From NCBI GenBank assembly GCA_965226865.1, contig CBDDEH010000004.1, forward strand, positions 1,798,001 through 1,862,000: 64,000 bases of DNA, read 5' to 3'. A model generated the notes under the pieces. That model was not told where the DNA came from. It made no database searches and was given only the letters and a program-made list of their open reading frames with translations. Shown here one piece after another: positions 17,225-27,477 of the stretch (position 1 is its first letter; every line of letters begins with the position of its first letter). Source of the DNA: CBDDEH01 sp965226865. GTDB taxonomy: Bacteria; Chloroflexota; Dehalococcoidia; Lucifugimonadales; JAGWBF01. Both the position numbers and the translations under genes were made by a program.

Positions 17225-17972
17225 CTGCCTTCGGCCACACGACTTTCGTACCGTTTCTTAATCCCTCTGCCCCAAATAGTAACAGCGCCTTTGCCCACGA
17301 CTTGTAATTTGCCATCGCTGGCTACCAACGCCGTGTGGCCTTCGATGCCTACAAACGTAGGTCGAGAGAAACTGATCGCTTTGAACAGAGCCAGCACCCA
17401 GCCTGGCGGGTCATCGAAATGAGGGATGATCGTCGTCCCGGGAATCGCGTTAAACCCGCGTCTCCATCGAAACGGCGGCGGCTTTAGACTCGGGATCTGC
17501 TCTCCCCAGATCATGGCTCCCGCGCTGCAACCGGCCACGATTCCGCCCTTCTCAAGAACCTCGGAGATCGCAGTCCAGGCTTGGGTACCTTCGAGCGTTC
17601 GGTAAAGGTATTGCGGATCGCCTCCGGAGAGATATACGAAGTTAGCCCGAGAAATGCGCTGCATCAGCGTTTCGCTCATCGCTGTGGCCCGATCGATGAC
17701 CTCCACAGGCTCACACTCGACGCCAAGGCGGGAGAAGTGTCTGGTGCCCAGTTCGGACCAATAGTTGATCCGCTCACGACTTTCGCGGCCTGCGGCCGTT
17801 GGCATACAGACGACCCGGGCGTGCCTGGCAGGCGCTCTAGGAGGAACCTGTCCACGTGGTCCATCTCGACGGTGTACTCGCCGCTACCAACTAAGGCCAG
17901 CGTTCCATTATTGGTCGGAGTCAGACCTTCAAAACGAGCAAGCGAGGTTGCATCGATTGTGATAGCAACAGC
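17221..17972 (-). pseudogene. Peptidase S51 / cyanophycinase-like, frameshifted
   Basis: The N-terminal part (GTLALVGSGEYTVEMDHVDR, FLLERLPGTPG) and the main part (MPTAAGRESRERINYW..., NFVYLSGGDPQYLYRTL, IVAGCSAGAMIWGEQI with the nucleophile Ser) are in different frames. Adding one G to the GGG run near 17810 joins them as PGVVCMPTAAG. No clear start codon was found upstream of GTLALVG; the frame opens at 17972. S51 members are dipeptidase E or cyanophycinase-like serine peptidases. It is either inactivated or hit by a base-call error. Confidence 0.7.
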
Positions 17973-18122
17973 TTATCGTATCGAGGGTCATAACTAGTCA
18001 TTTCTATTTTCCTTTCTGCGGAGTTGGTACGTAAACTTCGACGACCTGTTTAGGGTACCAGACCTGGACGTTGAAGATTTACGAGAGCAGCGATGCTAAG
18101 CTCCCCGGTGGTTCCTCAGACG

Positions 18123-19104
18123 TCACGCTCCGAGTTTGAACGCCCGGCGGAGTGCTGCAGTCACCTCTGTGCGGCCCTCCCTCGCCGCCGACAGGATCTT
18201 CGTAAAAAAAGTAAGGCCGTGAATCATCCCGTCGTAGCGGGAGACCGTCGCCGGCACTCCGGCGGCCTGGAGTCGCCGACCGTACTCCTCCCCCTCGTCG
18301 CGCAGGGGGTCGTATTCGGCCGTCAGCACCAAGGCCGGGGGCAGCCCTGACAGGTCTTCCGCGAAGGCCGGCGAGGCGTAGGGATTCCTCGCGTCGTCAG
18401 GTCCCCGGAGATAGTAGTCCCAGAACTGCTGCATCGCTTCTTTGGTGAGCAGGTAACCCTGGCCGTTTTCCTCCATAGATGGCGTCTTCATGCGGGAGTC
18501 GATGGCGGGGACGTCGAGCACTTGGAGCAGCAACTTCGGCCCGCCTCGGTCTCGGGCCATCAGCGCCACGGACGCGGCGAGGTTGCCCCCCCGAGCTGCC
18601 GTCGCCGACCGCCACCCGCTCAGGGTCGACCCCGAGCTCGGCGTCGTGCTCTACAACCCAGGTGGTGGCCGCGTAGCAGTCCTCCAACGGGATGGGGAAC
18701 TTGTGCTCGGGCGCCAGGTGGTAGTCGACGGACACGACCACGCATCCAACGTCCCGTGCGATGTGCCGCCACTCGCCCTCTGTCATCGCGATGTTTCCCA
18801 TGCTCCACCCTCCTCCATGAAAGTAGACATAGGCGGGAAACGGCCCGGGGCCTTCCGGCGTGAAGACACGAACCGGGAACTCGCCATGGGGCCCGGGAAC
18901 GATACGGTCGCGCACTTCCGCGACCTCCGGTCCTTCCTCGCTTAACGCCGCTAGGCCTGCCACCATGCTATCGGTGGCCTCGCGCTGCTGCTGTATGGTC
19001 AAGCCAGTGGCGTCGGGCGACGGCTCGGCGCTGGCTTGACCGAGCATTTCTTTTATTTCTGGATGGACAGGTATTGCTCTCTCCTCATCCGATTCGTTCC
19101 ACAC
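18123..19104 (-). pseudogene. HSL-type alpha/beta-hydrolase (esterase), frameshifted in a G7 run
   Basis: The protein has the HSL-family order: oxyanion-hole YFHGGGWSMGN, nucleophile motif VGDGSSGGN, acid residue in EYDPLRDEG and catalytic His in DGMIHGLTF. The reading frame breaks exactly at the nucleophile elbow, where seven G (minus strand, near 18593) are found. With six, SSGGNLAASVALMARDRGG is continuous. The full product would be about 327 residues. It would hydrolyse short-chain esters in the cytosol if intact. Confidence 0.75.
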
Positions 19105-19284
19105 TCTATGATGGCCGGAGCATCGCCCCTTTTAATCAGGAATATGGCTGATTTCTCCAACGGTCATTAGGATGACTCATCGATCGGTCTTCTATTTAGA
19201 TTTCCATACCCCAGCCTCTTCGCAGAGTGAAGATGCTCGGCAGTCCACCCTACACTAGGAACAATACTTTTACCGGTTGGGTCA

Positions 19285-19430
19285 CCAAAAAAACATCCCT
19301 TTTTTGCTTACGTCCGCTAGATAGGGCAGCTTAGATACGAAAATTAGGCCACCCCCTTTGTCCGGTCGTTTTCTTTAGCCTTGTTTCTATGGAAACAGTG
19401 ATAGAAAGTCAGGATAGGTTAAAGAGCCGG
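19285..19430. repeat. Non-coding dispersed repeat, copy B
   Basis: Counterpart of the repeat at 16420-16555, sharing CCCTTTTTTGCTTACGTCC, GGCAGCTTAGATAC and ATAGAAAGTCAGGATAGG with local changes. It lies in the ~510-bp gap between divergently oriented hydrolase genes. A possible more distant copy is at 36641-36735. Confidence 0.6.
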
Positions 19431-19618
19431 ATACGTAGACGACCTAACTACCAGCCAGCGCCACCTGCAGCTCGTGCCTCGGGTGGAGTTCGACTCTGGT
19501 ACAATCATCAAGGAACACCAATCTAGATCACGATCGGGAGTCGATTTCTTCATTACGGTGGCGACACACCCGAAAATCCGAAGACTCGCTTACAATCCTG
19601 CGAAAGTAGATAGCACAG

Positions 19619-20401
19619 ATGGAAAAGGCTATATCTAAAGACGGCACACCCATAGGCTACCACCGTAGTGGTGGGGGACCACCCTTGGTCTTGATGCACG
19701 GAACAATAGGTGACCATAATCGCTGGGCTCCCGTTCTCCCAGCACTGGAAAAGTGCTTCACCGTGTATGCCGTCGACAGACGGGGCCGCCCTCTGAGTGG
19801 AGATGCTGACAAGTATTCGATCGAGCGTGAGTTTGAGGACATCGCCGCCATTGTCGACTCCATTGGCGTGGGGGTCAACTTGCTTGGCCACTCCTCTGGT
19901 GGCATGTGTGCGATCGGGGCTGCATTATTAACTTCAAACGTGCGCAACCTGATTGTCTACGAAGGCTGGCCTTCAGGTGGGAACCCTATACCTCCCGAGA
20001 TGATCCAACGTCTGCAGATCATGGCTGACCATGGGCAAAAGGAGGAGTTGCTGACCACTTTTATGCGCGATCTTATCAGGCTTCCTGCCGAGCAACTGGA
20101 GCAGACACAGGCGCTGGCCGACTGGTCAAATCGAGTGGCCGCAGCCCACACGATACCCAGGGAACTACGAACCCTTGATTACGTATTTGACTCCGAACGG
20201 CTAAAAGGTATCCAAGCCCGCACCCTCCTCCTCGTTGGCGGCAACAACCTTTCACGCCTGAAGGAGTCGGCCGAAGCCCTATTGCAAGTGCTCGCGGACT
20301 CCAGGATGAATGTGATGCCAGACCAGGGACATAACGCCATAGACACCGCACCTGATCTTTTTGTCACGGAAGTTGTTGCGTTCCTGACCGAGTCGGATTG
20401 A
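19619..20401 (+). CDS. Alpha/beta-hydrolase
   Basis: The 260-residue protein has the classical fold: LVLMHGTIGDHNRWAPV (oxyanion HG), nucleophile elbow LLGHSSGGMCA at about residue 98, and C-terminal PDQGHNAIDTAPDLF with the catalytic His. DRRGRPLSGD is the typical strand-4 turn. No signal peptide is present. The substrate is unknown. It lies about 120 bp before the acyl-CoA dehydrogenase gene on the same strand. Confidence 0.85.
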   Translation: MEKAISKDGTPIGYHRSGGGPPLVLMHGTIGDHNRWAPVLPALEKCFTVYAVDRRGRPLSGDADKYSIEREFEDIAAIVDSIGVGVNLLGHSSGGMCAIGAALLTSNVRNLIVYEGWPSGGNPIPPEMIQRLQIMADHGQKEELLTTFMRDLIRLPAEQLEQTQALADWSNRVAAAHTIPRELRTLDYVFDSERLKGIQARTLLLVGGNNLSRLKESAEALLQVLADSRMNVMPDQGHNAIDTAPDLFVTEVVAFLTESD

Positions 20402-20523
20402 GGCCATCGCCAAACGGTCTCCCATTGGCAGGGGCTTTGCTACCCTCCATTGGCCTGTGGTATATACAGACGGTAATCGCGTAATACAGCAGGGGCCGGA
20501 ACCTGCAGACGGAGCGGAATCTC

Positions 20524-21728
20524 ATGGTCGAGGAACTCACGGAGCCACCGTCGCAATGGGTTGAATTAGCTGGCCGGCACGCCGACGACTTCGCAACTAG
20601 AGCGGCGCAACACGATCGAGACAACAGTTTCCTGTGGAGAACTTCGCGGCGATGAAAGCCTCCGGCTACACCAATATGCCAATCCCGGAGGAACTGGGCG
20701 GAGGTGGCGCCTCGCTACTTGACATGTGTCTGGCACAGGAGCGACTGGCGCGGGGGGACGGAGTCACCGCCCTTGCGGTCAATATGCATCTGTGCGCGGC
20801 GTGGGTCTTCTCCCAGGCATGGCGGGACGGACAGAAAATCCTGGGGCCACAGTTGGAAGAAATAGCTCGGAAAAAGTTGGTGTTGTTCGGTGCCAATACC
20901 GACCTGGGGGTAGACACCCTTTTGGGTCACGCTGGCAACGTTTACAGCACCTCTAAAGCAGAGCGGGTGGAGGGAGGGTTTCGCGTCAACGGGCGCAAGG
21001 CCTTTGGCACCAACAGTCCGGTGGGAGACCTCTTCAACTCCACCGCTCTCTACGACGACCCAGTCGAGGGCGAGGTCGTCCTCATGTTCACCGTCCCCAA
21101 AGACACCCCTGGCCTGGTATGCCTCAACGACTGGGACACCATGTCCATGCGGGCCAGCGCCAGCCATAGCTGGGTATTCGAAAACCTGTTCGTCGAAGAA
21201 GCCAAGGTGGTTCGTCGCGAGCCCTGGCATTGGGACCAATATATCTCCTATCTCGGCGCTTGGCGCGGTGCCACCTTCGCCGCCATCTACCTGGGCATCG
21301 CCACGGCCGCCCGGGACTTCGCTGTGGAATACGTCAAAAAGCGGGTCAAGGCGCCTTTCCAGCATCCCCAGAGCCACCAACCCGGCAAGCAGTTCCTGGC
21401 GGCCCAGATCGACATCGGACTAAAGGCGGCCTGGGCCTTCCAGCTTTATACAGCTACCAAGCTCTCAGACGCCAAAGAGATAGATGAGCAAGCCATCATC
21501 GACGCGACTGCCCTGCAGTACTTTGTAACGGAAACGGCCGTGGACGTGGTAAACAAAGCCATGGAGATGGTCGGGGGAGCAGCCCTATCCAAGGGGCTGC
21601 CTCTGGAGCGTTACTACCGGGACGTTCGCTCCGGCCCCACGCTTCCTTTCGGCGGCTACGATGCTCTAGAGTTGATTGGCAAGCACACTTTTGGTATTCC
21701 CAGGGACAGCCAGCCCCGCTGGGTGTAG
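20524..21728 (+). pseudogene. Acyl-CoA dehydrogenase, frameshift near N-terminus
   Basis: The frame from ATG 20524 (MVEELTEPPSQWVELAGRHA) breaks near 20630. The main frame then runs ENFAAMKASGYTNMPIPEEL to 21728. One C added to the CC in TTTCCTGTGG gives NSFPVENFAAM, so a single-base deletion is likely. The rest has acyl-CoA dehydrogenase features: FRVNGRKAFGTNSPVGD, the flavin/substrate loop, AIYLGIATAARDFAVEYVKK and the C-terminal YYRDVRSGPTLPFGGYDALE. It would oxidise an acyl-CoA with FAD. If the indel is an error, this is an intact gene of about 401 residues. Confidence 0.75.
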
Positions 21729-21755
21729 AGCCAGCCTAGGAAACGGGAGGACATC

Positions 21756-22991
21756 ATGCGCGACGGACTCAGATTTGTCGATTCAGATATGCATGTCATG
21801 GAGCCGCCAGACCTTTTCGAGAAACACCTGGATCCGAAATTCAGAGAAAGGGTCACAACTCCGGTGGGCTCAGATGGGCGACCACGCAGAGGGTACCTGA
21901 TAATCGACGGGCTTCCGATGTCTATGGACAGGGACCTCCAGCAACACAGAAAACCGACGAGGTCCGCAGCCACCAGTCCCATCACCCAGGCTTTCGGCAC
22001 CGCCCAGTTATCTGATGCTCGCCTCGCTAGGGAGGGGCATTTGGACTTCGCCATCCAGCGGGACTATGACGCCGAGGCCCAGGTCATGGCCATGGAAATG
22101 GAAGGAGTGGACATCTCCGTCCTGTTCCCCACGATCGGTCTCAATCTGCTCGCCCGAAATAACCTGGACCCTTATCTTTCCCTGGCGCTCGCCCAAGCCT
22201 ATAACAACTGGATGCACGAGTTCTGCCAGTTTAGCCCGTACCAATTGAAATTTGCCGCCATGCTGCCGATGCAAGACGTGAACTTGGCATGCCAGGAGTT
22301 GGTACGTTGTGTAAAGGATTTGGGCGCCGTGGGTTCCTTCATACGCCCCAACCTGGTCAACGACCACTATTGGCATTCTAATTACTGGGAGCCCCTATAC
22401 CGCTTGCATGAGGAACTGGATGTAGCGTGGTGCTTCCACGAAGGGACCGGCGCGTGGTACTCCCATATGAACCTCCTGTATGGCGAAAATCGGTTCTATC
22501 GTCACGTTGCCAGCCATTGGATCGAGATGCAGCAGGCCTTGATCGCACAGATTGTCGGAGGCGTGTTTGAGTTTTATCCTAAACTCAGGGTCGGCTACCT
22601 GGAAGCCCAGAACTCGTGGGTACCCGGGTTGCTTACCCGCATTGAGTGGGATTACCCAAACTACCGCGAGTCTCACGCCCCCTATCTCTCCCTATCGCCG
22701 AAGGAATACTTCCGGCGCAACTGCTGGGCAGCGGTAGAGGGGAGCGAGGAGGAGACTGAACCCACAGCCAAGCTTATTGGCGCCGATCGTATGTGCATCT
22801 CCACCGACTACCCCCACTTTGACTCAGACTTCCCCGACGTGTCTCGTACCCTGCTGAACACCGTACCCCGAGAGATGGCCGCCGAGATTCTCTTGGGTGG
22901 TGCCCACCTCTATGGCTTCACTTCGGATGACTTTGGGAATGCCGACGCTGCAATGGAGACGTTTAAGAAGAAAAGGCACACGGGCGCGTAA
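21756..22991 (+). CDS. Amidohydrolase-2 family metal-dependent hydrolase
   Basis: The 411-residue protein opens with RFVDSDMHVMEPPDLFEKHL, the D-x-H metal motif of the family. ARNNLDPYLSLALAQAYNNW and VGYLEAQNSWVP carry the middle motifs, and MCISTDYPHFDSDFPD supplies the catalytic Asp. Members decarboxylate or hydrolyse aromatic and cyclic acids; the substrate is not known. It follows the acyl-CoA dehydrogenase by 27 bp and is probably in the same operon, which suggests breakdown of a cyclic or aromatic compound. Confidence 0.82.
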   Translation: MRDGLRFVDSDMHVMEPPDLFEKHLDPKFRERVTTPVGSDGRPRRGYLIIDGLPMSMDRDLQQHRKPTRSAATSPITQAFGTAQLSDARLAREGHLDFAIQRDYDAEAQVMAMEMEGVDISVLFPTIGLNLLARNNLDPYLSLALAQAYNNWMHEFCQFSPYQLKFAAMLPMQDVNLACQELVRCVKDLGAVGSFIRPNLVNDHYWHSNYWEPLYRLHEELDVAWCFHEGTGAWYSHMNLLYGENRFYRHVASHWIEMQQALIAQIVGGVFEFYPKLRVGYLEAQNSWVPGLLTRIEWDYPNYRESHAPYLSLSPKEYFRRNCWAAVEGSEEETEPTAKLIGADRMCISTDYPHFDSDFPDVSRTLLNTVPREMAAEILLGGAHLYGFTSDDFGNADAAMETFKKKRHTGA

Positions 22992-23087
22992 GCAAGGGCA
23001 TGGTATCTAACATCATTAGCAACCGGGTGGAAAACCAGTACTCGACGCACCCTCGCCTTGAGGCCAGATGTTGATTCGTTAGGGCCC

Positions 23088-23843
23088 CTAGGGAACGTCC
23101 ATACGGCGCAGGCGCCGGACCGTCAGCCAGAAGAACAACGCCGTGACGACAACCGCTCCAACTATGGCAGCCTGGAACTCGATGACCCTTCCCTCCAGCG
23201 ACTCAAAGGTGCCCTCATCCATCCCGTGCAGAATGCCCAGGGTATACGCCCGCACACTGAGGTACTGGATGCCTTCGAGGTACGTGCCGATCAGGTCTTC
23301 CCACAGGAATACGTAGATGAGGGCGAATGCCAGTGCGCGGGAGGTCATGAGACCGGCCCACAGAAATATGGTGGCATACGTGACCACGCCAGCCAGCACC
23401 GCCACTCCGACCGCAACCGCGGCTCGAAGGTCGCCGTCGAGCACCAGGAGCTCTTTGCCCAGACCACTGGCACCCAACAGCGTCGCACCGATACCGCTGG
23501 CGATCAGCAGCGGTGCTCCAACGGCGACCGATGCCAGCAGCTTAGGAATTACGATTCGCAGCCTGGACAGAGGCTTCATGACCAGGTAACCCAAGGTGCG
23601 GTCTTCCAACTCGTTACCGAACGCCGAAGTCGCCAACACCATTGTGACGATGGGCAAGATTCCCGCGATGAGCATGCCATCGAGCAAAATGTTGATGAAG
23701 TCTTCGTTGGACGACTCGTCCTCGTTCAGGGTAGCAGAAACCAGAGCGGCCAGACCTATCGGCAGGGCCACCAGTAGCAGCACCAGCAGGAGCCGCCGGC
23801 GGGTGGCCAGCTGGCGGAGCGATAGCCTGAACATCGGTGCCAT
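23088..23843 (-). CDS. ABC-2 type transporter permease
   Basis: The 251-residue protein has six hydrophobic stretches, starting with RRRLLLVLLLVALPIGLAAL. A cytosolic loop FGNELEDRTLGYLVMKPLSR is typical of ABC-2 permeases. Its start codon directly follows the stop of the ATPase gene at 23844, so the pair is translationally coupled. It is the last gene of a four-gene exporter operon. Confidence 0.82.
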   Translation of the reverse strand: MAPMFRLSLRQLATRRRLLLVLLLVALPIGLAALVSATLNEDESSNEDFINILLDGMLIAGILPIVTMVLATSAFGNELEDRTLGYLVMKPLSRLRIVIPKLLASVAVGAPLLIASGIGATLLGASGLGKELLVLDGDLRAAVAVGVAVLAGVVTYATIFLWAGLMTSRALAFALIYVFLWEDLIGTYLEGIQYLSVRAYTLGILHGMDEGTFESLEGRVIEFQAAIVGAVVVTALFFWLTVRRLRRMDVP

Positions 23844-24797
23844 CTAGTTCCCAACCAGGTAGCTGAAGACGCTCTCCAGAGATTCATCCAGCGGCTCGAC
23901 TCGCAGCAGACGTATCCCCTGCTCCTGGGCCAGGCGCGGCACGGAGTGCTGAAGCGCCAACACGTTCCTGCTCAGAACCACCAGAGCTCCGTCGGGGTCG
24001 ACGGTGACCGAGTCAACCGCGTCTGTCCGTACCAGCGCCGCGGCCATGGAACGAGGGTCGCTCACGACTATGCGTAGCTTGTATGGGCGCTCGTCCAGCT
24101 TCGCTCTAATAGCACGGAAGTCGCCGGATGCGGCCAGCTTGCCGCTGACAATGAGCAGGATCCTGTCGGCGAGAGTCTCCACCTCCTCGAGGATGTGTGA
24201 GGAGATGAGTATGGTGCGGCCCTCGTCGGCCAGGCGGCGCATCAGGTCCTGAAACTCGATGCGCTGGCGCGGGTCGGTGCCATTAAGCGGCTCGTCCAGT
24301 ATCAGCATCTCCGGGTCATGGACCATGGCGCCTGCCAACCGCATCCGCTGTCGCATCCCGCGAGAGTAGGTGCCAAGAGGCCGGTTCTGCACGTCCGTGA
24401 GCCCCACCGAGGCTATAGCCCGGTCCACCGCCGGCGTGATCGGAGACAGACGATGGAGGTTTGCAGAGAACTCCACGAACTCTCGACCGGTGAAGAACTC
24501 GTAAACTGTCTCGTGCTCCGACATGACACCGATGCGGCTGTACAGATTCGGGTTGTTCCGCACGGATTCACCGAGCAGTCTCACCTCACCATCGGACGGC
24601 CCTGCCAGACCTGTGATCATGCGTAGCAGAGTAGTTTTTCCGGCGCCATTGGGCCCCAGTAGGCCGGTCACACCCGGGTACACCTGAAGCGATATGTCGT
24701 TCACGGCCACAACGCTGCCGAACCACTTGGACACGGCGCTGACGACGATGGTGGGCTCCATAGCTGTGTCCTTCTGAGTATGCTGGGACACGGTCAT
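23844..24797 (-). CDS. ABC transporter ATP-binding protein
   Basis: Walker A GPNGAGKTTLLRM, signature YSRGMRQRMRLAGAMVHDPE (a degenerate form of LSGGQ common in ABC-2 ATPases), Walker B LILDEPLNGTDP and the switch region ISSHILEEVE are all visible. The start ATG 24797 overlaps the stop of the upstream permease (ATGA) and follows a purine-rich GATAAGGG. About 317 residues, with a ~100-residue C-terminal extension usual for this subfamily. It drives the adjacent 23088 permease. Confidence 0.87.
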   Translation of the reverse strand: MTVSQHTQKDTAMEPTIVVSAVSKWFGSVVAVNDISLQVYPGVTGLLGPNGAGKTTLLRMITGLAGPSDGEVRLLGESVRNNPNLYSRIGVMSEHETVYEFFTGREFVEFSANLHRLSPITPAVDRAIASVGLTDVQNRPLGTYSRGMRQRMRLAGAMVHDPEMLILDEPLNGTDPRQRIEFQDLMRRLADEGRTILISSHILEEVETLADRILLIVSGKLAASGDFRAIRAKLDERPYKLRIVVSDPRSMAAALVRTDAVDSVTVDPDGALVVLSRNVLALQHSVPRLAQEQGIRLLRVEPLDESLESVFSYLVGN

Positions 24798-25720
24798 ACC
24801 CTTATCCTCTGGTAGCGCCACCAAAGCGCGAATCCCGGCCCAGCGATAAGGAGTAGATACCATCCGATGGGGACGATATCCGGCAGTTCATTCACGTGTA
24901 TGTTGGTCCGGTCTTCAGAGTCGACGTCGAAGATCACGTCGTTCACGTGCATCGGCACCTGCGGGACATTCAGAAGGGCCAGCCACTTTCCCGCCTCGCC
25001 GGTCTGAGGTTCGCACGGCCCTTCGATCCTACCTCCATGCCGCTCCTCACCACAGTCGGAGAGTATCTCGGCTATCGGGATGGAGATGATGAAGACACCG
25101 ATGACAAAGGAGGCGGCATAGGCACGGCGGGTTGTGAAAGCGGCGACGGCCAGGGGCAAAGTCGTGGTGAAAACCGCAACGACGAGACCTGCCAGCAGAA
25201 AGCGAGGGACGTCGAGCCAGTTGTCCCGGAGATAGTCGAGCGGCTCGTCCGCCGCGAGGGTCAGCCCGATCAGCAAGACCACCTGCCCAAACAATACCAG
25301 GGCCAGGGTCACGGAGAGAAAAGCCAGCCAGCGCCCACCCACATAGTCCGTCGTGGTCAGAGGCCGGACCAGGTAAAGATTGATGACTCCGTCGCGCCGG
25401 TCGGAACACAGGAGCTCGGGTGCGATGATCGCGGAGAACAGGACCAGGATGACGGAGACGATCCTGTAGTAGTCGGAATGGTCCACGATATCGGCGCCGA
25501 TGTCGGCGACCGATGCGATGAGAACCGCCACCACGGCTGGGATCATGACGGCTATGAAAAGCAGTATGGGGAGGGCCTTTGCGAGAGTACCTCGGCCCAG
25601 GCCCAGGGCGGTGCGCACTCCGTTGACCCACAGCGCCTTCCGGGCTCGCATCCTGCCCTCGCGGGGACCGCCATAACGCCGGTAGCCGAGATCGAAGACC
25701 TCGCCAAGAGGCTCGGTCAT
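24794..25720 (-). CDS. ABC-2 type transporter permease with extracytoplasmic loop
   Basis: The 308-residue protein has six membrane segments, including LPILLFIAVMIPAVVAVLIA and YLVRPLTTTDYVGGRWLAFL at the loop before the third. A large loop near residues 225-275 (CGEERHGGRIEGPCEP) with two Cys precedes the last helix. The start overlaps the stop of the 25717 ATPase gene (ATGA) and the end overlaps the next ATPase start, so all four genes form one operon. Confidence 0.82.
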   Translation of the reverse strand: MTEPLGEVFDLGYRRYGGPREGRMRARKALWVNGVRTALGLGRGTLAKALPILLFIAVMIPAVVAVLIASVADIGADIVDHSDYYRIVSVILVLFSAIIAPELLCSDRRDGVINLYLVRPLTTTDYVGGRWLAFLSVTLALVLFGQVVLLIGLTLAADEPLDYLRDNWLDVPRFLLAGLVVAVFTTTLPLAVAAFTTRRAYAASFVIGVFIISIPIAEILSDCGEERHGGRIEGPCEPQTGEAGKWLALLNVPQVPMHVNDVIFDVDSEDRTNIHVNELPDIVPIGWYLLLIAGPGFALWWRYQRIRV

Positions 25721-26619
25721 TCGGGCCTGCTCCGGAAGAGGTCGGTCAGCTCGTGACGGCGGGGCGCCAGCCGGCGCAGCCGGGCATCAGATTCTACGAC
25801 GGCGTCACGTATGGCGTCGTATTGCTCTTCGCTCTCCTGCTCGACGACTACCGAAGCTCCTCTGACCGTCGCCTCAATGCCCCGCCTCGCCAGGGCCTCG
25901 ACCAGTCCGTCGAGATTGCTATCGACGTCGATGAATAAGGTCTGTGTTTCCTGAATAAACCCGGATACAGCCCCCTGGTCCGAGACGTGGCCGCCATCTA
26001 GGACGATGATGTGGTCGCAGGTGGTCTCGACATCGCCCATCAGGTGCGAAGAGAGCACTATGCTGATGCCGAATTCCCTGCCGGTGCGCCGGACCAGCTC
26101 CAGCATTTCCTCTCTGCCGCCCGGGTCCAGCCCCGCGGTGGCCTCGTCCAGGAGCACGAGAACGGGATCGTGGACGAGGGCCTGGGCCAGCTTCAGCCTC
26201 TGCTTCATTCCCGTCGAGTACTCGCGTACAGGACGGTAGCGCTCCTCGTCCAACCCGACATGGCGCAACACGTCGGCCGCACGAGTTCGGGCGTAGGAAG
26301 GTGGGAGGCCGCTCACCTGCGCCATATGCGCCAAGAACTCCGAGGCCGTGATATTCCCTGGCAGACAGTCGTGCTCCGGCATATATCCGAGTCTCGCCCT
26401 GCTTTCGACAGTCTCATAGGGCTTTTGACCCATGACCTCGGCAGACCCGGAGGTCGGTTTGATGAGTCCCAGAAACAGCTTGATCACCGTGCTCTTTCCG
26501 GCGCCGTTCGGACCCAGCAGTCCGGTTATCCCCTCGTCGACCTGGAAATCCACCGACTCGAGGGCGATGGTCTGGCCGTAGCGCTTGGTCAGTCCCTTGG
26601 CTTCCAGCAGAGTCGGCAT
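25717..26619 (-). CDS. ABC transporter ATP-binding protein, first gene of exporter operon
   Basis: Walker A GPNGAGKSTVIKLF, signature YSTGMKQRLKLAQALVHDPV, Walker B LVLLDEATAGLDP and LSSHLMGDVE are present. MPTLLEAKGLTKRYG at 26619 is the natural start. A longer in-frame reading to 26694 begins in non-conserved Cys-rich sequence and is rejected. It pairs with the permease at 24794. The exported substrate is unknown; such double systems in Chloroflexota are often annotated only as ABC-2 exporters. Confidence 0.87.
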   Translation of the reverse strand: MPTLLEAKGLTKRYGQTIALESVDFQVDEGITGLLGPNGAGKSTVIKLFLGLIKPTSGSAEVMGQKPYETVESRARLGYMPEHDCLPGNITASEFLAHMAQVSGLPPSYARTRAADVLRHVGLDEERYRPVREYSTGMKQRLKLAQALVHDPVLVLLDEATAGLDPGGREEMLELVRRTGREFGISIVLSSHLMGDVETTCDHIIVLDGGHVSDQGAVSGFIQETQTLFIDVDSNLDGLVEALARRGIEATVRGASVVVEQESEEQYDAIRDAVVESDARLRRLAPRRHELTDLFRSRPE

Positions 26620-26828
26620 CCGGCAAGTATACACCGGTTGGCTCTGGATACAGCACGAGCTCGATGCCCCAAAAACCCTGAGAAGAACCAACATCAGCGG
26701 TCCATCAGGAGCATCTGGGGGAGTGGGTTCACCAGAGGGTCAATAAAACTACGCAGGCCGCGGTGAAGCTATAGCCTAGGGGTGAAAACTAAGGACGTTG
26801 GCCCTCTACTCCTGGGCCCAGTAAACGA

Positions 26829-27296
26829 TCACGGAGTGCCGGGGCAGCTTGCCAACACCGAATATGTGACACTGTCGTTAACGACTACTACGTACCTCTT
26901 ACACGCTTCGATGTCATACGTATCTAAGGGTAACCTCGTGGTTAGTGTCCTATGGCTCCCGGAGCAGTCCAGATCCGGTCTCAGGTTCGTGACTTCGACG
27001 CGGAATTCGTCGCCTTGACGGGTCAGACTGTATCCATAGAACGACTCGCAAGCATCGCGCAGCTGGAAGAATACGATGAGGGTGGCGCTCGGTGGTTCCG
27101 TAGCCGCTACCTGAATCTCCACACCCTCGACGTTGGCTGGTACCAGGCCTGTAGGTTGTGGCGTAGGCGAGGCTGTGCCAGATCTACTGTAACAGCCCAT
27201 TAATAACATGGCTGATAGACCCGCTAGCAAAATCAGTCCTGTATTCCATCTGATCCATCTGCGATTTACGGGAAGCTCTTGATATTCCTTGTTCAT
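26829..27296 (-). CDS. Lipoprotein of unknown function
   Basis: A signal sequence GLILLAGLSAMLLMGC ends in a lipobox (LLMGC, Cys at about residue 35), followed by a Ser/Thr/Pro-rich linker and a ~110-residue beta-rich domain with three further Cys. It would be anchored outside the membrane. No family was recognised. It lies upstream of, and may be independent from, the ABC operon. Confidence 0.6.
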   Translation of the reverse strand: MNKEYQELPVNRRWIRWNTGLILLAGLSAMLLMGCYSRSGTASPTPQPTGLVPANVEGVEIQVAATEPPSATLIVFFQLRDACESFYGYSLTRQGDEFRVEVTNLRPDLDCSGSHRTLTTRLPLDTYDIEACKRYVVVVNDSVTYSVLASCPGTP

Positions 27297-27477
27297 CGCC
27301 TAACCGCTCTTTCTATAATGCCTTCGCCCAGCGCTCAACGAGACCGACCGTCGTAAAACTCGTAGCAAAGGGCGGAGAGGGTGGAAACGGCTTTGTGAGC
27401 TTCCGCCGTGGTCTCAAAATCGGTGCCTGTCTCACAATGTGGACACGGGTCGCTCGTAGGCATTTAAAGCCCCCGGC